Below, piece by piece: positions 46,399-57,339 of a DNA stretch of 64,000 bases. Both the position numbers and the translations under genes were made by a program. Position 1 is the first letter of the stretch; every line of letters begins with the position of its first letter. The notes under the pieces were generated by a model. It was given only the letters and a program-made list of their open reading frames with translations. It made no database searches and was not told the DNA's origin. The DNA is from Odontocerum albicorne. Lineage: Eukaryota > Arthropoda > Insecta > Trichoptera > Odontoceridae. Location: positions 28,950,076 through 29,014,075 of the forward strand of contig OX463844.1 of the NCBI GenBank assembly GCA_949825065.1. Direction: 5' to 3'.

Positions 46399-46560
46399 AT
46401 AACGAGGTGCATGGCCGCGTGGTAACACACTTGACTTCCGTGCGGAAGGTTGTCGGTTCAACCCCGCGCTGTACTACTCCACTCGAATGACACAGGAATT
46501 TTTCGCTTTCTATTCGGAGGTATAAGGATACCTTTGACTTCGATTATATGCACATGTATG
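46399..46560 (+). repeat. tRNA-derived SINE, family A, copy 2
   Basis: TATAACGAGGTGCATGGCCG then CGTGGTAACACACTTGAC carries the A-box half, CTTCCGTGCGGAAGG the anticodon-arm half, and GGTTCAACCCC (46,455-46,465) the B box. The body CTCGAATGACACAGG and CTATTCGGAGGTATAAGGA (46,482-46,530) matches copies 1 and 3. The end near 46,560 is AT-rich. Confidence 0.87.
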
Positions 46561-47357
46561 TTCTTTAATACAATAAAAACAATAGTTTTGATTTTTTTCA
46601 ATAATTCAAATAATATTTTTCTTTTATGGTACCCTTAAAAATATCCGAACTTGTGATACTCATATGCTGAAAAGTGTGACCAAGAAACAGAGTAGTTTTT
46701 GACTTCAGTAATTGATCAATCACGTTAAGAACCACATGAGGAACTCACAATTAGTCATTGTACGTGTTTGAAACACTTTGGTATTTGAAGAGACATAAAT
46801 ACCCCTACACCGTGTTGTGCTTGCGATTAATTTTATGAGGTTGATTTTTAAAGTAGACTGAGACGCTTTTTTCAGTTAAATGATATGAATTGAACTTTTG
46901 AAAAGGGTAACCATAATTTATTTCAAATACAGAACAAAATTCTAAACATATATCATAAGGTGTTAATTAAGAAATAAGTGCAAAAAAAGTCAAATACATA
47001 ATGTAAAAGTGGTACTTATAACACTAATACTTTTTTCAACGTTTCGAAAACGATTATGATATATAATATTATCCAATATAATTTTCCATCTTAATATGCG
47101 TAAAATAAGCAGATAACCTTTATGTAAAAGTGAGCATCATTGGTTCTATATATATACTTCAAAGGCTTAAAAAAAATGATAGTTTTAAACGATGAAGTGC
47201 TAAATAAAGAAAACTGCTGCAGCTTCGAAAGCTTGTCTGTATCAGTCCGGACAAGACTTCCAAATAATAACCTAAATGGTGAGCTTAACAAAGACATATA
47301 AGAAACTCTATAGACACGTGATTTTACGTGTTTCTCAAAAATATAAATGTTTTGCAG

Positions 47358-47522
47358 AACCAGGACCAAGCAGCAAATGATCCAGCTAATGGCTTCAACC
47401 TGTTACCAGTTACTAGGGGAACTGACAGAGAAAAAAGATGCGGACGAGGAGACCTTCCTTGCATGCATCAATATATCATTAATGTCTATTACAAATTGGT
47501 TACTTCCCTCAGATTGATACCG
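47358..47522 (+). other. Candidate exon of unknown gene
   Basis: TTTTGCAG at 47,350-47,357 is a plausible splice acceptor. The following frame (NQDQAANDPANGFNLLPVTR to a TAA at 47,520-47,522) is GC-richer than its flanks up to about 47,470. No family is recognised. It could equally be chance or repeat debris. Confidence 0.22.
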
Positions 47523-47718
47523 TAATTACTTAGTTTATTTTCTACCTTTATAATACACTTGTTATTAAGTAATAGTTATACTAATTAATTAACTTTTAAT
47601 GGTTTTGTTTGTCCATCTCCTTATCTAACCTTACTCTGCAGAAAACTTTTAGACTTATCGAGTAAAATACAAATAAAAGAGTTTTCTTTTTTTCAATATT
47701 TTTTATTAACCTGATCAA

Positions 47719-47830
47719 ACCTTTCTTACTGGCATACTTTTTAAACTTGATTAACTATGATACGTCATAGTTAATCAAGTTGCAAACCAAACCTTGCTTA
47801 CTGGTATACTTTATAAACTTGTAAATGAGT
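47719..47830. repeat. Small duplication with a 17-bp perfect hairpin
   Basis: 47,744-47,760 is the exact reverse complement of 47,765-47,781 (spacer TACG). The words TTACTGG-ATACTTT-TAAACTTG occur both before and after it (about 47,726 and 47,797), suggesting a local duplication or snap-back event. Confidence 0.85.
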
Positions 47831-48869
47831 AAAATGCAATTTATTTTTTTACTTTTTACGATAACTTTGATTAACTATAATTTAACCATACCTACCTTTG
47901 TAGTATGCCTTTTTAATATAGTTTTATCAACTATGTCAAATAAATGTTTTTTTTTCAATCTGATTAACTATTCAAATGTTAATAGAAACCGTCTAGCTTG
48001 AAAATATATCTTCATGAAATAGGGTTTGGAAATTGAGTTTACGTACTTCAAATGTGTTTACGAATGAAATATAATGGAACGATAAGATAAAATATTTGTT
48101 TAAGAACAATAAATAACGTATCATAAATCAATTCATAAAACTAGCAAACAAATATTAAATTATATTATAACAGAGAAATATGAGATACCTGAGAAATGTG
48201 ACGCCATTATGGAGTTAGATTGTTTGTTTATCTGAAAATTTCGCTTAGTTCAATATTTGTATTCAATTCTGTATAAATATAAAGTAAATATTTTCAACAA
48301 ATATTTTAGAACGTTTTATTTCAAGTATTGATTTACTAGTAATGTACGTTTAAAAATTATATATTTAATACGATGCACCTAATATCGCTCCTTAAAGCAC
48401 GTCTTCAAGTTGCACCAATAATTAAAAAAATAAGAGACCAGATTGTGATGATGCCACTATGGTCCAAAAATGTCTGGCCTGTTTAAATTATAGTGTGTAT
48501 GAACACGTCACGACCAGCGCACGGTCAGGGGATGTTATTATTAAAATTTGACACCTCTATGCTCAGTAGAGTATTAACTAGATGTGATAGAAGACGTGTC
48601 GTTTCGTCGTACTCTGAAATGTTACAATTTGATATCGCGCGTTTATCAAATTTCTTTCAAAATGAAGGAAAAGGTCAGCAAAGTTAAACTACATTTATAT
48701 CATTCGAAAAAACCTTTCGAAAAAATGTGATTAAATAACATAGTACAATTTTTTACTATTCGTTTCCAAAATAAATTTTTAGTGTAAATTATATAGATAA
48801 AAATGTTTCATTTGACAAAGTTTAATGCATTTTATACTGAATGATCTTGTACTATGCCATTTCGACGTA
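47831..48869. other. AT-rich spacer
   Basis: Nothing recognised; the frame at 48,493-48,687 is short and without motifs. Confidence 0.5.
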
Positions 48870-48942
48870 TTTTACCCTTTTACAACAACGATGGCTCCAA
48901 TACGCCTTGTATTGGAGCCATCGTTGTTGTAAAAGGGTAAAA
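48870..48942. repeat. Perfect hairpin: 33-bp arms, 7-nt loop
   Basis: 48,870-48,902 is the exact reverse complement of 48,910-48,942, spacer CGCCTTG. Imperfect pairing continues a few bases outward (ACGTA / TGGACGT). No target duplication was identified. Confidence 0.97.
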
Positions 48943-49027
48943 CATGGACGTCAAACATAATGGACGGAACCGAGTAAATATGAACGAATTAATATGATTG
49001 AAATAAATGTATGGTTCGCCATTTTTT

Positions 49028-49191
49028 TAACAAAATAAATGTAGCCAAAGATAAAGATATCCTTATACCCCCGAATACTGGACGAAAAAAACCTTTGTCA
49101 TTCGAGGGGAGTAGCTCCACGTGGGATTCGAACCAGCGATCTTCCGCACGGAAGTCTAGCTCATATAGCGCGGTCATACACCTCGTTATAT
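49028..49191 (-). repeat. tRNA-derived SINE, family A, copy 3
   Basis: On the minus strand ATAACGAGGTGTATGACCGC begins the head, GACTTCCGTGCGGAAGATCG follows, and the B box GGTTCGAATCC matches the polymerase III consensus exactly (plus 49,124-49,134). The body CTCGAATGACAAAGG and TATTCGGGGGTATAAGGATA corresponds to the other copies. The end near 49,028 is TTTATTTTGTT. Confidence 0.88.
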
Positions 49192-49389
49192 GATAAACCC
49201 GATAGAAAAGACTGGTTATAAAGACTGAATGTTAGCTTTAGACTAATGGTAGAATCCTAAGAACTCGCTGAAGTGGTTTCGAAGTGTTGAACGAATGGGT
49301 GACAAAAGGCTGACTTTAAATCTCCAATGTGTAAATATGAAATACTTGAACTAAATACTTCGAAGGAATTACATAAGAACACTTATAGA

Positions 49390-49485
49390 TGTGGAGGGGG
49401 TGTACAAAGTATATTATAGTAGGAAATATTAATACTCTGTCTTCTCTGCCAACTCGGACAAAAAAAATGGTACGATGGTATTAAA
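49390..49485 (+). pseudogene. Very short non-LTR 3'-end remnant
   Basis: The segment ending CTGTCTTCTCTGCCAACTCG..GGTACGATGGTA resembles the SVLSAYP..*WYGV ending of the MDEA-type RT family. Only the last 30 codons or so are recognisable. Confidence 0.4.
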
Positions 49486-50599
49486 ATTATTTTCTTTTTC
49501 ATAAATAACGTTAAGTTACCCTAAGGGTACTTTTATTTACCATTAAAAAGTTTTAAGATACTCCTGAAAACCTCCAGGTGGTCCACGACTCAATAGTTTG
49601 AAAAAAAAGCACGTACTGTAACGCCATATTCTCAGTTCTGTTAATCTTGTTCAGCTCACTGTCCACGTTTATTGTTAAGGTGGTTGATATAAGCGTGGAG
49701 TCACGAAATCACGTAAAGAAAATAACACACAAAAAATACCCGCGCTGTGTGAAAATGATAACCCAGTGACAAATTCAAACCGTCAACCTGCTACAAAATC
49801 CCAGCATCTGTTTTCATTATTTTCATAAATTTTAAGCTGATAAAATAAAATAAGCCAAAACAAAAACACACTTTTGATTAAATGAAGTCAAAATAATTAC
49901 TAACTCTATCAAAACTTATTCAATTTAGCAACTACAATCAAGAGTGTAGCATAAACACCCCGAGAACACATTGAGGGTTGATCTTGCTTAGAACTTCCAA
50001 GCAAAGTTCAATTAGTGCAAATATTATTCAAGTCAAAACTTGTACATTAATGACAAAATGAAAAGTTTTTGAGGAATATTTGACTTTAAAACTTCTACAC
50101 GCATGTAAAGGATAACGAAACTAAAGTTTCCATTCGAGCCTATCGGGTGGACGAAAATTTTCAGTACGATAATTTTTTTTCCAACTTACCATTTTTTAGT
50201 ATATTAGAGAAAACATAAGAATTCAAATTTAAAAATTAGGGTGCCTATTTTTTCTTTTTTTATATTCTATTAAGGACAAATCACCTATGTCAGTCATCTC
50301 ATTACGACGTCAGAGGCTGCTGACTTCACGCGTGATATTCATACAATCCAACAAGTCCGAGCCCAGCATTTGAAATATGATAACATTCAGCATAAAAATA
50401 TATTGGCCCTATTTTATTGATTAAAAAAAAAGTTTTATACAAGAGTAAGTAGTAAAGTAGAAAAGGATAAGGAATCGATAACAAACTATGCTGTAATTAA
50501 AAAAAAATCATACAAGATTGCTTCTTATATGACCCCCTAGGAATATTAATACATAACAGTCTTTCACGGGGAGGTAAAATAAATTAGGTAAGCTGAAGG
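49486..50599. other. AT-rich spacer
   Basis: No coding feature; a weak B-box-like GGTTTGAATTTG (minus, near 49,775) is not supported by an A box. Confidence 0.45.
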
Positions 50600-50639
50600 A
50601 TCCTCTTTAGCCTTCGTTCCTTCCAAGTGCTGCAGAGAT

Positions 50640-51140
50640 CCCTCCGTTGTATAAATAAACTAATATTTTGCTCGTGCGATCTCAGCTCTTTCTGATTTTA
50701 GACTATGCAAACGTCCATTATTTAGATATTACGCAGAAATAGCTGGACAAATTACAGCGTCTTAATGTTTGTCTGAGATTTATTTTTAACCCGAGAAAGT
50801 ACACATTACTTTATGCCAGAAGGATATAAACTAATAATAAATGAGAAATAAACGCCAAATTCACATACTGTAATTTTTGTATGATATTCGTAACTGTCTC
50901 GTTGCCCCCTCTTATCTCGCCGAGAAGATTTAGCGTCTTTCCAATACTTGCGCTACGATTAAACACGGCTTTTTCAGTTCATTGCTCTTCTTTTTACGTC
51001 GTCCTTTATTGTACATGCAGTAAGACTTTGGAACAGTTACAAACTAATGGAAGATTTGCTTCGTCATTGGCATGTTTTAAAAAAACGACTGAAAAAATCT
51101 TTACTTCAAGTCAGTAATATAACGTGTTTCATTGCCAATT
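50640..51140 (+). pseudogene. Non-LTR retrotransposon RT C-terminal remnant
   Basis: The plus strand contains FLDYANVHYLDIT near 50,695-50,735 (the P-x-F-D-Y-A-x-V-x-Y motif), KLQRLNVCLRFIFNPRK near 50,750-50,800 and, in other frames, FSVFPILALRLN, SSFYVVLYC, LEQL, and FASSLACFKKTTEKIF at 51,055-51,110. That is the full order of a CR1/Jockey-like C-terminus down to the end of the protein. The 17.0-17.4 kb remnant shows the same end. Confidence 0.8.
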
Positions 51141-51224
51141 TTTCTTTCCTCTCCACCATCTCTTCCTTTTTCTTTTGATTGATGATATTTCCCTTTTATT
51201 TTAACTATATACTTACGAGTATAT

Positions 51225-51580
51225 ATTGTTCATGGAACAGAGGTGGGCACTTCTGGCAATCGTCAAGGCATATACGATATGCTTAGTAGATATACTCCCG
51301 GCCCTAATGGGGTTTGCTCCATTGGATTTTGAGGTCCTAATTTTGTTACAATCGTGTTTCTTTTGATATCTGCTTTCGCCACTAGCCGGAAATGACTCCA
51401 CACTTGTAGAAAAAGTCTGCTCCAACTCATTAGTAATAGCATGAGAGTTGCGTTAGATGTCAACCTTAAAATGATAACATGTTTATAAATTCGTTCATTG
51501 CAGTAAGACGCGTTTAAACTCCTCTTGGGTCGTTTATAACTACTGGATTTCTCAATTTCTCCCATGCTGCAGGAGTTTCA
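51225..51580 (+). pseudogene. R1-clade RT C-terminal remnant
   Basis: The plus strand reads WALLAIVKAYTIC near 51,243-51,280 and, one frame away, L-M-G-F-A-P-L-D-F-E near 51,305-51,335. This matches L-L-A-I-T-K-A-Y-R..EAL..L-T-G-L-x-P-L-D at 57,860-57,935. The stretch at 51,500-51,560 also parallels 58,095-58,155 (CATTGCAGTAAGACGCGT and CATTGCATCAGAACGCGT). Decayed by stops and shifts. Confidence 0.75.
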
Positions 51581-51594
51581 ACATAAATTTTTTT

Positions 51595-53040
51595 TTTATT
51601 TAATCCAGTATATTTGCCAGTTGCAACCCAGTATATTTGTCAGATTGCCCAGTTGCAACCAACGTGGGCAATCTGATGAATCCGCCTACTACATGTTGTG
51701 GGACTGTTAGAAAATTAAATCTCTCGAAATAGGGAAGAGATCCGTGCAGCTAAACGTCGGACTACATTTGGCCCGATTGACTGCTCTGATCTTTTGACGA
51801 CCGGGAATAATTTTACAGTTTCCTTTATTTTTCGTGAAAAAAAATTGTGACTAACTTAATTTTTAAGCCTTCTGCAGTATAAATAAGTATTTTTTTTAAT
51901 ATATTCCCATTTATCATCTCTGTCCATGGTATTTGACTTCTGTCAGTGCGACTACTTTTCTCTTCATTCTGTGGTGCGGAGCCAACGAAGAAGAGGCTCC
52001 GTTACCCCTGGGAACAGCTCTTCCATCAAAGTGTGACAATAGTTTTTTTTACGCGTATGCGATTGCACTGTAAGGGATTTTTTTTAATTCCTCGAGGGAG
52101 TGGGGGTTGAGAAGGACGAATGCCCTAAAAATTGAGCATTATCAATGCCAATGATGTGGTGGATGTAAGACTAAATTTCATCGATATTTTTATGAACTTT
52201 TCGGTTGAGTTATTTTTGTGATAAAATTTAATAATTAATTTAACTCGCACGTTTTTCTTATAACGAGAAGTATAAAAACTTAAATGTTCAATATCCGGTA
52301 TATTCTGTAATAATGTTGAAATGGTTTATAACTAAAAATATTAATCATAGATATATAATAAAAAATCTGTTATGTGTGATTTTTATGGGCACCAAATACC
52401 GGCACGTAACGCAAGGAAAGTGGATTAGCCCGCATTAAAGGTTTAGCGGAATAATTTGACAGGGTGGCTTTATATCTTACGGGAGTGTGGCACGGGAGTA
52501 TAGGGTGGCGCAAGGGTTAAGGTGGGATGTGTTCGGATTAACGGGGAAATTCCTTGGTTTGGGGAGACAACGTATAAAGATTAGTACTTAACAAAAATTA
52601 GATAAGCTGCTCTTAATGGCGTGGCTATAGTATGTTTGTTATGTGATGGAGGGTTGGTCGTAATTTTGGAATGGTTGGCAAAATAATAATCAAAGAGTAG
52701 ATTAATCATGAATATTTAAGGATTTAAAAGTACAAGAATAGAATTTCTTAAAAGCAAGAAAACCAAAACGAACGTTTATTTATTTTTGCAAATTGAGCTA
52801 ATGAAATTAATTACCGAAAATTGTATAATGAAGGGCTGTGGGCTGTTTTTTAATTTTAATTATTTGGACAAGTATACCTATGGTAAATGTACGTTGATCC
52901 TGTTGTTGTTTTTAGAGAAAATATACTGTAAAGAAAAATTATAATTCATTTGAATCCCTTTATGCTTGTAAAATGTATAATGTTTAACTCGAAAAGAAAA
53001 TTCAGAAATATTGATTTATTTTTAAATAAATAAATATAGG
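51595..53040. other. Spacer with small repeats
   Basis: At 51,605-51,675 short direct repeats (CAGTATATTTG, CAGTTGCAACC, each twice) surround an 11-bp inverted repeat CAGATTGCCCA / TGGGCAATCTG. GC-richer stretches at 51,930-52,130 and 52,380-52,580 have no recognisable content. Confidence 0.4.
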
Positions 53041-53115
53041 TTTATTGGTACAACATACTATAAACATATATACCTGTACATATATTCTGAAATTGCATAC
53101 ATATTTCGAGATAAT

Positions 53116-53257
53116 GATGAAGAAAATATGTTTAAGAGAGAAGCTTTTAAAAAGTTTGGATTTATCTCATAACATCCATCCAGCCGTAGATACACGCCCA
53201 CCAATAGAGGACGAGTTCGACCACGAGTACATCAGATATTTGTCAGCCCAATGTTAA
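53116..53257 (+). other. Candidate terminal coding exon of unknown host gene
   Basis: The frame MMKKICLREKLLKSLDLSHN continues through IHPAVDTRPPIEDEFDHEY to IRYLSAQC and TAA (53,255-53,257). The last 25 codons mostly end in C or G, which is unusual for this AT-rich DNA and suggests selection on codons. The bases before the first Met (TATTTCGAG) could be a weak splice acceptor, so the true 5' edge may lie upstream. A diverged copy follows at 53,422-53,560. I do not recognise the protein. It is not like any mobile-element protein in the window. Confidence 0.4.
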
Positions 53258-53421
53258 TTAAAAACATTTTTTTTTGTTTTTAATTGACATTGTTTATAAA
53301 CGATCACTTCCATTAATCCAGTGAATACAATTATAGGTTCATCGATAGTAAAATAATAGTATGCAAATATAATGTATATCCCACAATCACACACACACGT
53401 ACTAAAACAAAGGACAACAAA

Positions 53422-53560
53422 AACATTTAAGAGAGAAGCCACCAAAAAATCCGATCTCATCCACAACAACACAACATCTTAGTCAAGACACAACCCACCA
53501 TTCAGAGAGCAAGCTCGGCTGCAACAACACCAGATATTATTTAGCCCACACTATTGAACA
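53422..53560 (+). pseudogene. Decayed tandem copy of the 53.1 kb exon-like ORF
   Basis: TTTAAGAGAGAAGCCACC aligns with TTTAAGAGAGAAGCTTTT at 53,131, and the alignment runs about 115 bases to AGATATTATTTAGCCCA against AGATATTTGTCAGCCCA. The offset changes from 295 to 300, so there are indels. An in-frame TAG interrupts it near HNNTTS. Confidence 0.7.
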
Positions 53561-53702
53561 CAATCTTTAATATATAAATGATAGTTAATAAACAGAAATA
53601 CAAAACATTAAAAAAAAGTAAACCTTCACATTGTGTTTAACCCTTCTGCACATATCAACATACATAAAAATTACAGTAAAAATTGTCAAAAAAAAGTAAA
53701 TC

Positions 53703-54297
<595 letters not shown>

Positions 54298-55260
54298 TAC
54301 GAGGCATACCCAGAAAGTAAGTGTACTGAATTTTTGTAGGTTACAATTTTTTTTATTTAAACAAAAAAATTACGTGGTTACCGTAGTACATATGTAAGCT
54401 ATTTTTCGACATAGTCGCCATTCCTCTCAATGCAGGTGGTGAAGCGGGGTATCAACTTTTTGATGCCTTCCTCGAAGTAGTTTCCCGCCAACCCCTCCGT
54501 CCACTTCTCCACCTCCTCCTTTACCTCCTCGTCGGTTGAAAACCTTTTTCCACCCATGTGCAGCTTCAGGGAGGTAAAGAGATAATAATCTGAAGGTGCT
54601 AGGTCAGGGGAATGCGCGGGATGGTTCAGAACATCCCATTTAAACGAGGCGAGCAGTTCCTTCGTGGCGTTGGCCGTGTGTGGTCTGGCATTGTCGTGCA
54701 GCAGGCAGACTCCCTTTGTCAGCATGCCTCTCCTCTTGTTCTGAATCGCCCTCCGAAAATTTTTTAGGGTCTCACAGTATCTTGCAGAGTTGATGGTCTC
54801 CCCTTGAGGCATATATTCAATTAAAATTATGCCTTGACAGTCCCAAAACACGGATGTCATGATTTTCTTGGCTGAAATTGTGGTTTTGAACTTTTTGGCG
54901 TAGGGTGAAGAGGTGTGACGTAACCGTTTTTAAACTCGCGACACCACTTGTACACACTCGCACGATTTATAGCTTTATCACCATATGCAGTTTTCACTTC
55001 ATTATAAACCTCAACCGGAGGTTTTCCCTTCCAAACGAGATAACGGATGACGCCGCGTAATTCGCACTTGGCGGGAGATTGGATTGACATTTTTCACGAA
55101 ACGTGTTGTCGCGTCGACACTTCTCAACGTACTGACCTCGAAGCGGTCTCGTTGCGGAGGGGAAGGGTCAGGCTACACGGAAGTGTAGCCAACATGTCGA
55201 AAATAAAATCCATCCGGTCGTGAAAGCCTCAGTACACTTACTTTCTGGATACGCATAGTA
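54298..55260 (-). mobile_element. Internally deleted mariner (lineage 4)
   Basis: 963 bp between inverted repeats that share CCAGAAAGTAAGTGTACT and flanking similar bases (TACGAGGCATAC left; TACTATGCGTAT right, read inward). TA lies outside both ends (54,296-54,297 and 55,261-55,262). Full-length mariners are about 1.3 kb; the missing part is internal. Both ends look usable, so it may have been moved by transposase from elsewhere. Confidence 0.93.
54399..55090 (-). pseudogene. Mariner transposase pseudogene with internal deletion (lineage 4)
   Basis: The first frame starts at ATG 55,088-55,090 (MSIQSPAKCELRGVIRYLVW) with the first helix-turn-helix up to VYKWCREFKNG near 54,925. It then jumps to a different frame: KKFKTTISAKKIMTSVFWD (from about 54,905). 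The second helix-turn-helix, the GRP linker, the WVPH motif and the first catalytic Asp are gone, roughly 100 codons or more. The second and third motifs remain (CLLHDNARPH, SPDLAPSDYYLF, DD34D spacing) and the end GDYVEK at 54,399 is intact. The deletion junction is out of frame, so no full protein is possible. Confidence 0.93.
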
Positions 55261-55364
55261 TATATAATCACAAAGTTTCCCTGTCGGAGTAGATAAATAT
55301 AACAGAGTTACAGTCTTTTTGATTGTCATACATACCGTTCGCTTCTTCGATATATATAAACCTT

Positions 55365-55970
55365 CTCATATAACTTCTACGATTTTTTGTAAACGCCTTG
55401 TGTAAGTCTTCCTCATTCATTCATTTTACATTTCCAAATCATTTGAGTGCTTCTCTAAATCTTTTAAAACACCAGCCTTTAGTTCACATGTATCCCTGTA
55501 TTTTGTCATACATTGTGACTCCATGTATTATTCATAGTGTACGCATTTTGATAGCATGTATTTGAATCCTTACAGTATTTTCCATGTCCGTATTTTTCTC
55601 CCATACATCAATGCTGGTACTATAATTCGGAAATTCTAGGATGAGTCCTGTGACAGCTCACAAATTTGCCCCAATACAACCTTGTAACGATCGATGTTCA
55701 GTAAATTTAATTATTTTATTAACTTTAATACAAGCCTCATTTCTGATAAATAGCAAGTTATTTAGGTAAATACATTACATACGGTTGTATTGGGGCAAAT
55801 TTGTGAGCTTTCACAGGACTCATCCTAAAATTTCCGAACTATAGACTACTGTTGTGGACTATTAGCAAACTTTGGCGCCGTTCAGTTCGAATATATATAT
55901 TTAGTGCCCCGTTGACTTTGTTTCCTATCGCTACATGCCGTTTAACATCCTTCGCAATTATTCCATGATG
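55365..55970 (-). pseudogene. Non-LTR RT remnant, split by a nested insertion
   Basis: On the minus strand NKVNGALNIYIRTERRQSLL then IVHNSS (55,950-55,850) lies before the inserted element, and LMYGRKIRTWK (from about 55,605) lies after it. Together they give the V-H-N-x-V-L-V-P-T-L-M-Y-G-S-E motif after the RT domain, interrupted at one point. Beyond it, IHAIKMRTL, HGVTMYDK and MNEEDLHKAFTKNRRSYMRR (to about 55,370) continue in order. Frameshifts are present. Same broad family as 7.8 and 39.9 kb. Confidence 0.85.
55625..55840. mobile_element. MITE-like element nested in an RT remnant
   Basis: Arms 55,626-55,681 and 55,784-55,839 are reverse complements over 56 bp with two mismatches; the loop is about 102 nt and has no coding capacity. 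The surrounding RT remnant reads ..GGTAC-TATA before and TATA-GACTAC after, giving a 4-base TATA duplication (a TA duplication with a longer element cannot be excluded). Arm starts read TTCGGAAATT. Confidence 0.92.
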
Positions 55971-55974
55971 TGAA

Positions 55975-57335
55975 AAAATACTATCTAATAGCAAAAATCA
56001 TTTACTTGCTCAAATCCTTTATTGCTCGTAGATAAATAACAATAGACTATTTTAAATTTTAATTTTAGCAAAACTTCCATGAAAAATACATTTGAAAAAA
56101 AAAAGTTATCGTTATGCATTATCACATCGAAATATTTTTGAAGGATGTTCAAAGGGTTATTAATTCGATCTTGAAAACATAAATAAAACCGAAAAATAGT
56201 TGTTACAATGGTCGTTTTTTAGTATTCACAAATTGAGATTTTAAAACGGTTAACACTCGCACAAGAAATGACTTCATTGAAAGAAAAAAAAAAACAAATA
56301 TAATATTCCATATCACGGTGCATAAACTGTGTATCCTTAGTAAACTTTGTAGGCAAAACAGAAACATTTCCCAGGGAAGTGTGATTAATAATTGTCCCTA
56401 TTGTGTATATTTTTAAATTTTGTATTATATTGTTTCTTATTTTATGCTTTTTATTTGATTGAATTGGAATAAACCTGTATTAAATGCAAAATTAAATAAA
56501 ATTCATAAATTCAAATAAATCTTAAACAATGAAGCCCCTATTTGAAACAAAACAGGAATGCTGGTATTATTCAGCACTCAAAGAGTAGGTGTTGTTACTG
56601 TTGTAAAGATGTACAACGTCGTGAAGCATGACCACGGGCATTTGCTCATTAGCGTAATGGTGGCAAAGGACCCTGCGTTGCAATTAGGGGTTGTTGTTAC
56701 AAGTTTGCGCAGGGCCGTGCTTTTCCGCCGTTAGCATTGTGGCGTACACAAGACTGCCAAGATCACTTTTCTGCACACGAGCGACTTAAGCTATTCAAAT
56801 TTTCAGCTCTTTTGGGAATCACTTGGATTATTATACTTCTCTAAATTTATGAGCGCTAAACTAACACTTTGTTACAATGTTATTTTCCCAAAAATATCCC
56901 TTATGAAATATACTCATCGAGTGTTGAATGACTTGCAATATCCGAAAGGTGGATTTGAACTTTGTAGAACTTTACAATAAAATATTTAACAATAAAATAC
57001 TTTCTTATATTACTAATTACATAACATATAACCGCGCTATACGCGTTTCATTCCCGAAGGGTGCATCGGAATATAAGGTACAAAGTAATGTAACATTTTA
57101 GTTATTTATTTTCTCCGGGCTAGTTTTATGTGCGTTTATTATAAAATATGCATCTCATACAAGTCGAAAATAGAGGCTTAATATGTAATTCAGACGATAT
57201 CGTCTTGTCTTTACATTTTGTTTGATTAGATTAATTTTCATCAACATCAAGAATGTTTTCTTCTTCTTTCAGGTAAGAGATAAATGGTTTCACCGGTGCT
57301 GATCTCTAAAATATGCCAGTTTCTGATAAACTGTT
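55975..57335. other. Spacer
   Basis: Mostly AT-rich. A GC-richer stretch at 56,560-56,790 (around GTGGCAAAGGACCCTGCG) has no recognised content. Confidence 0.45.
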
Positions 57336-57339
57336 TCCT

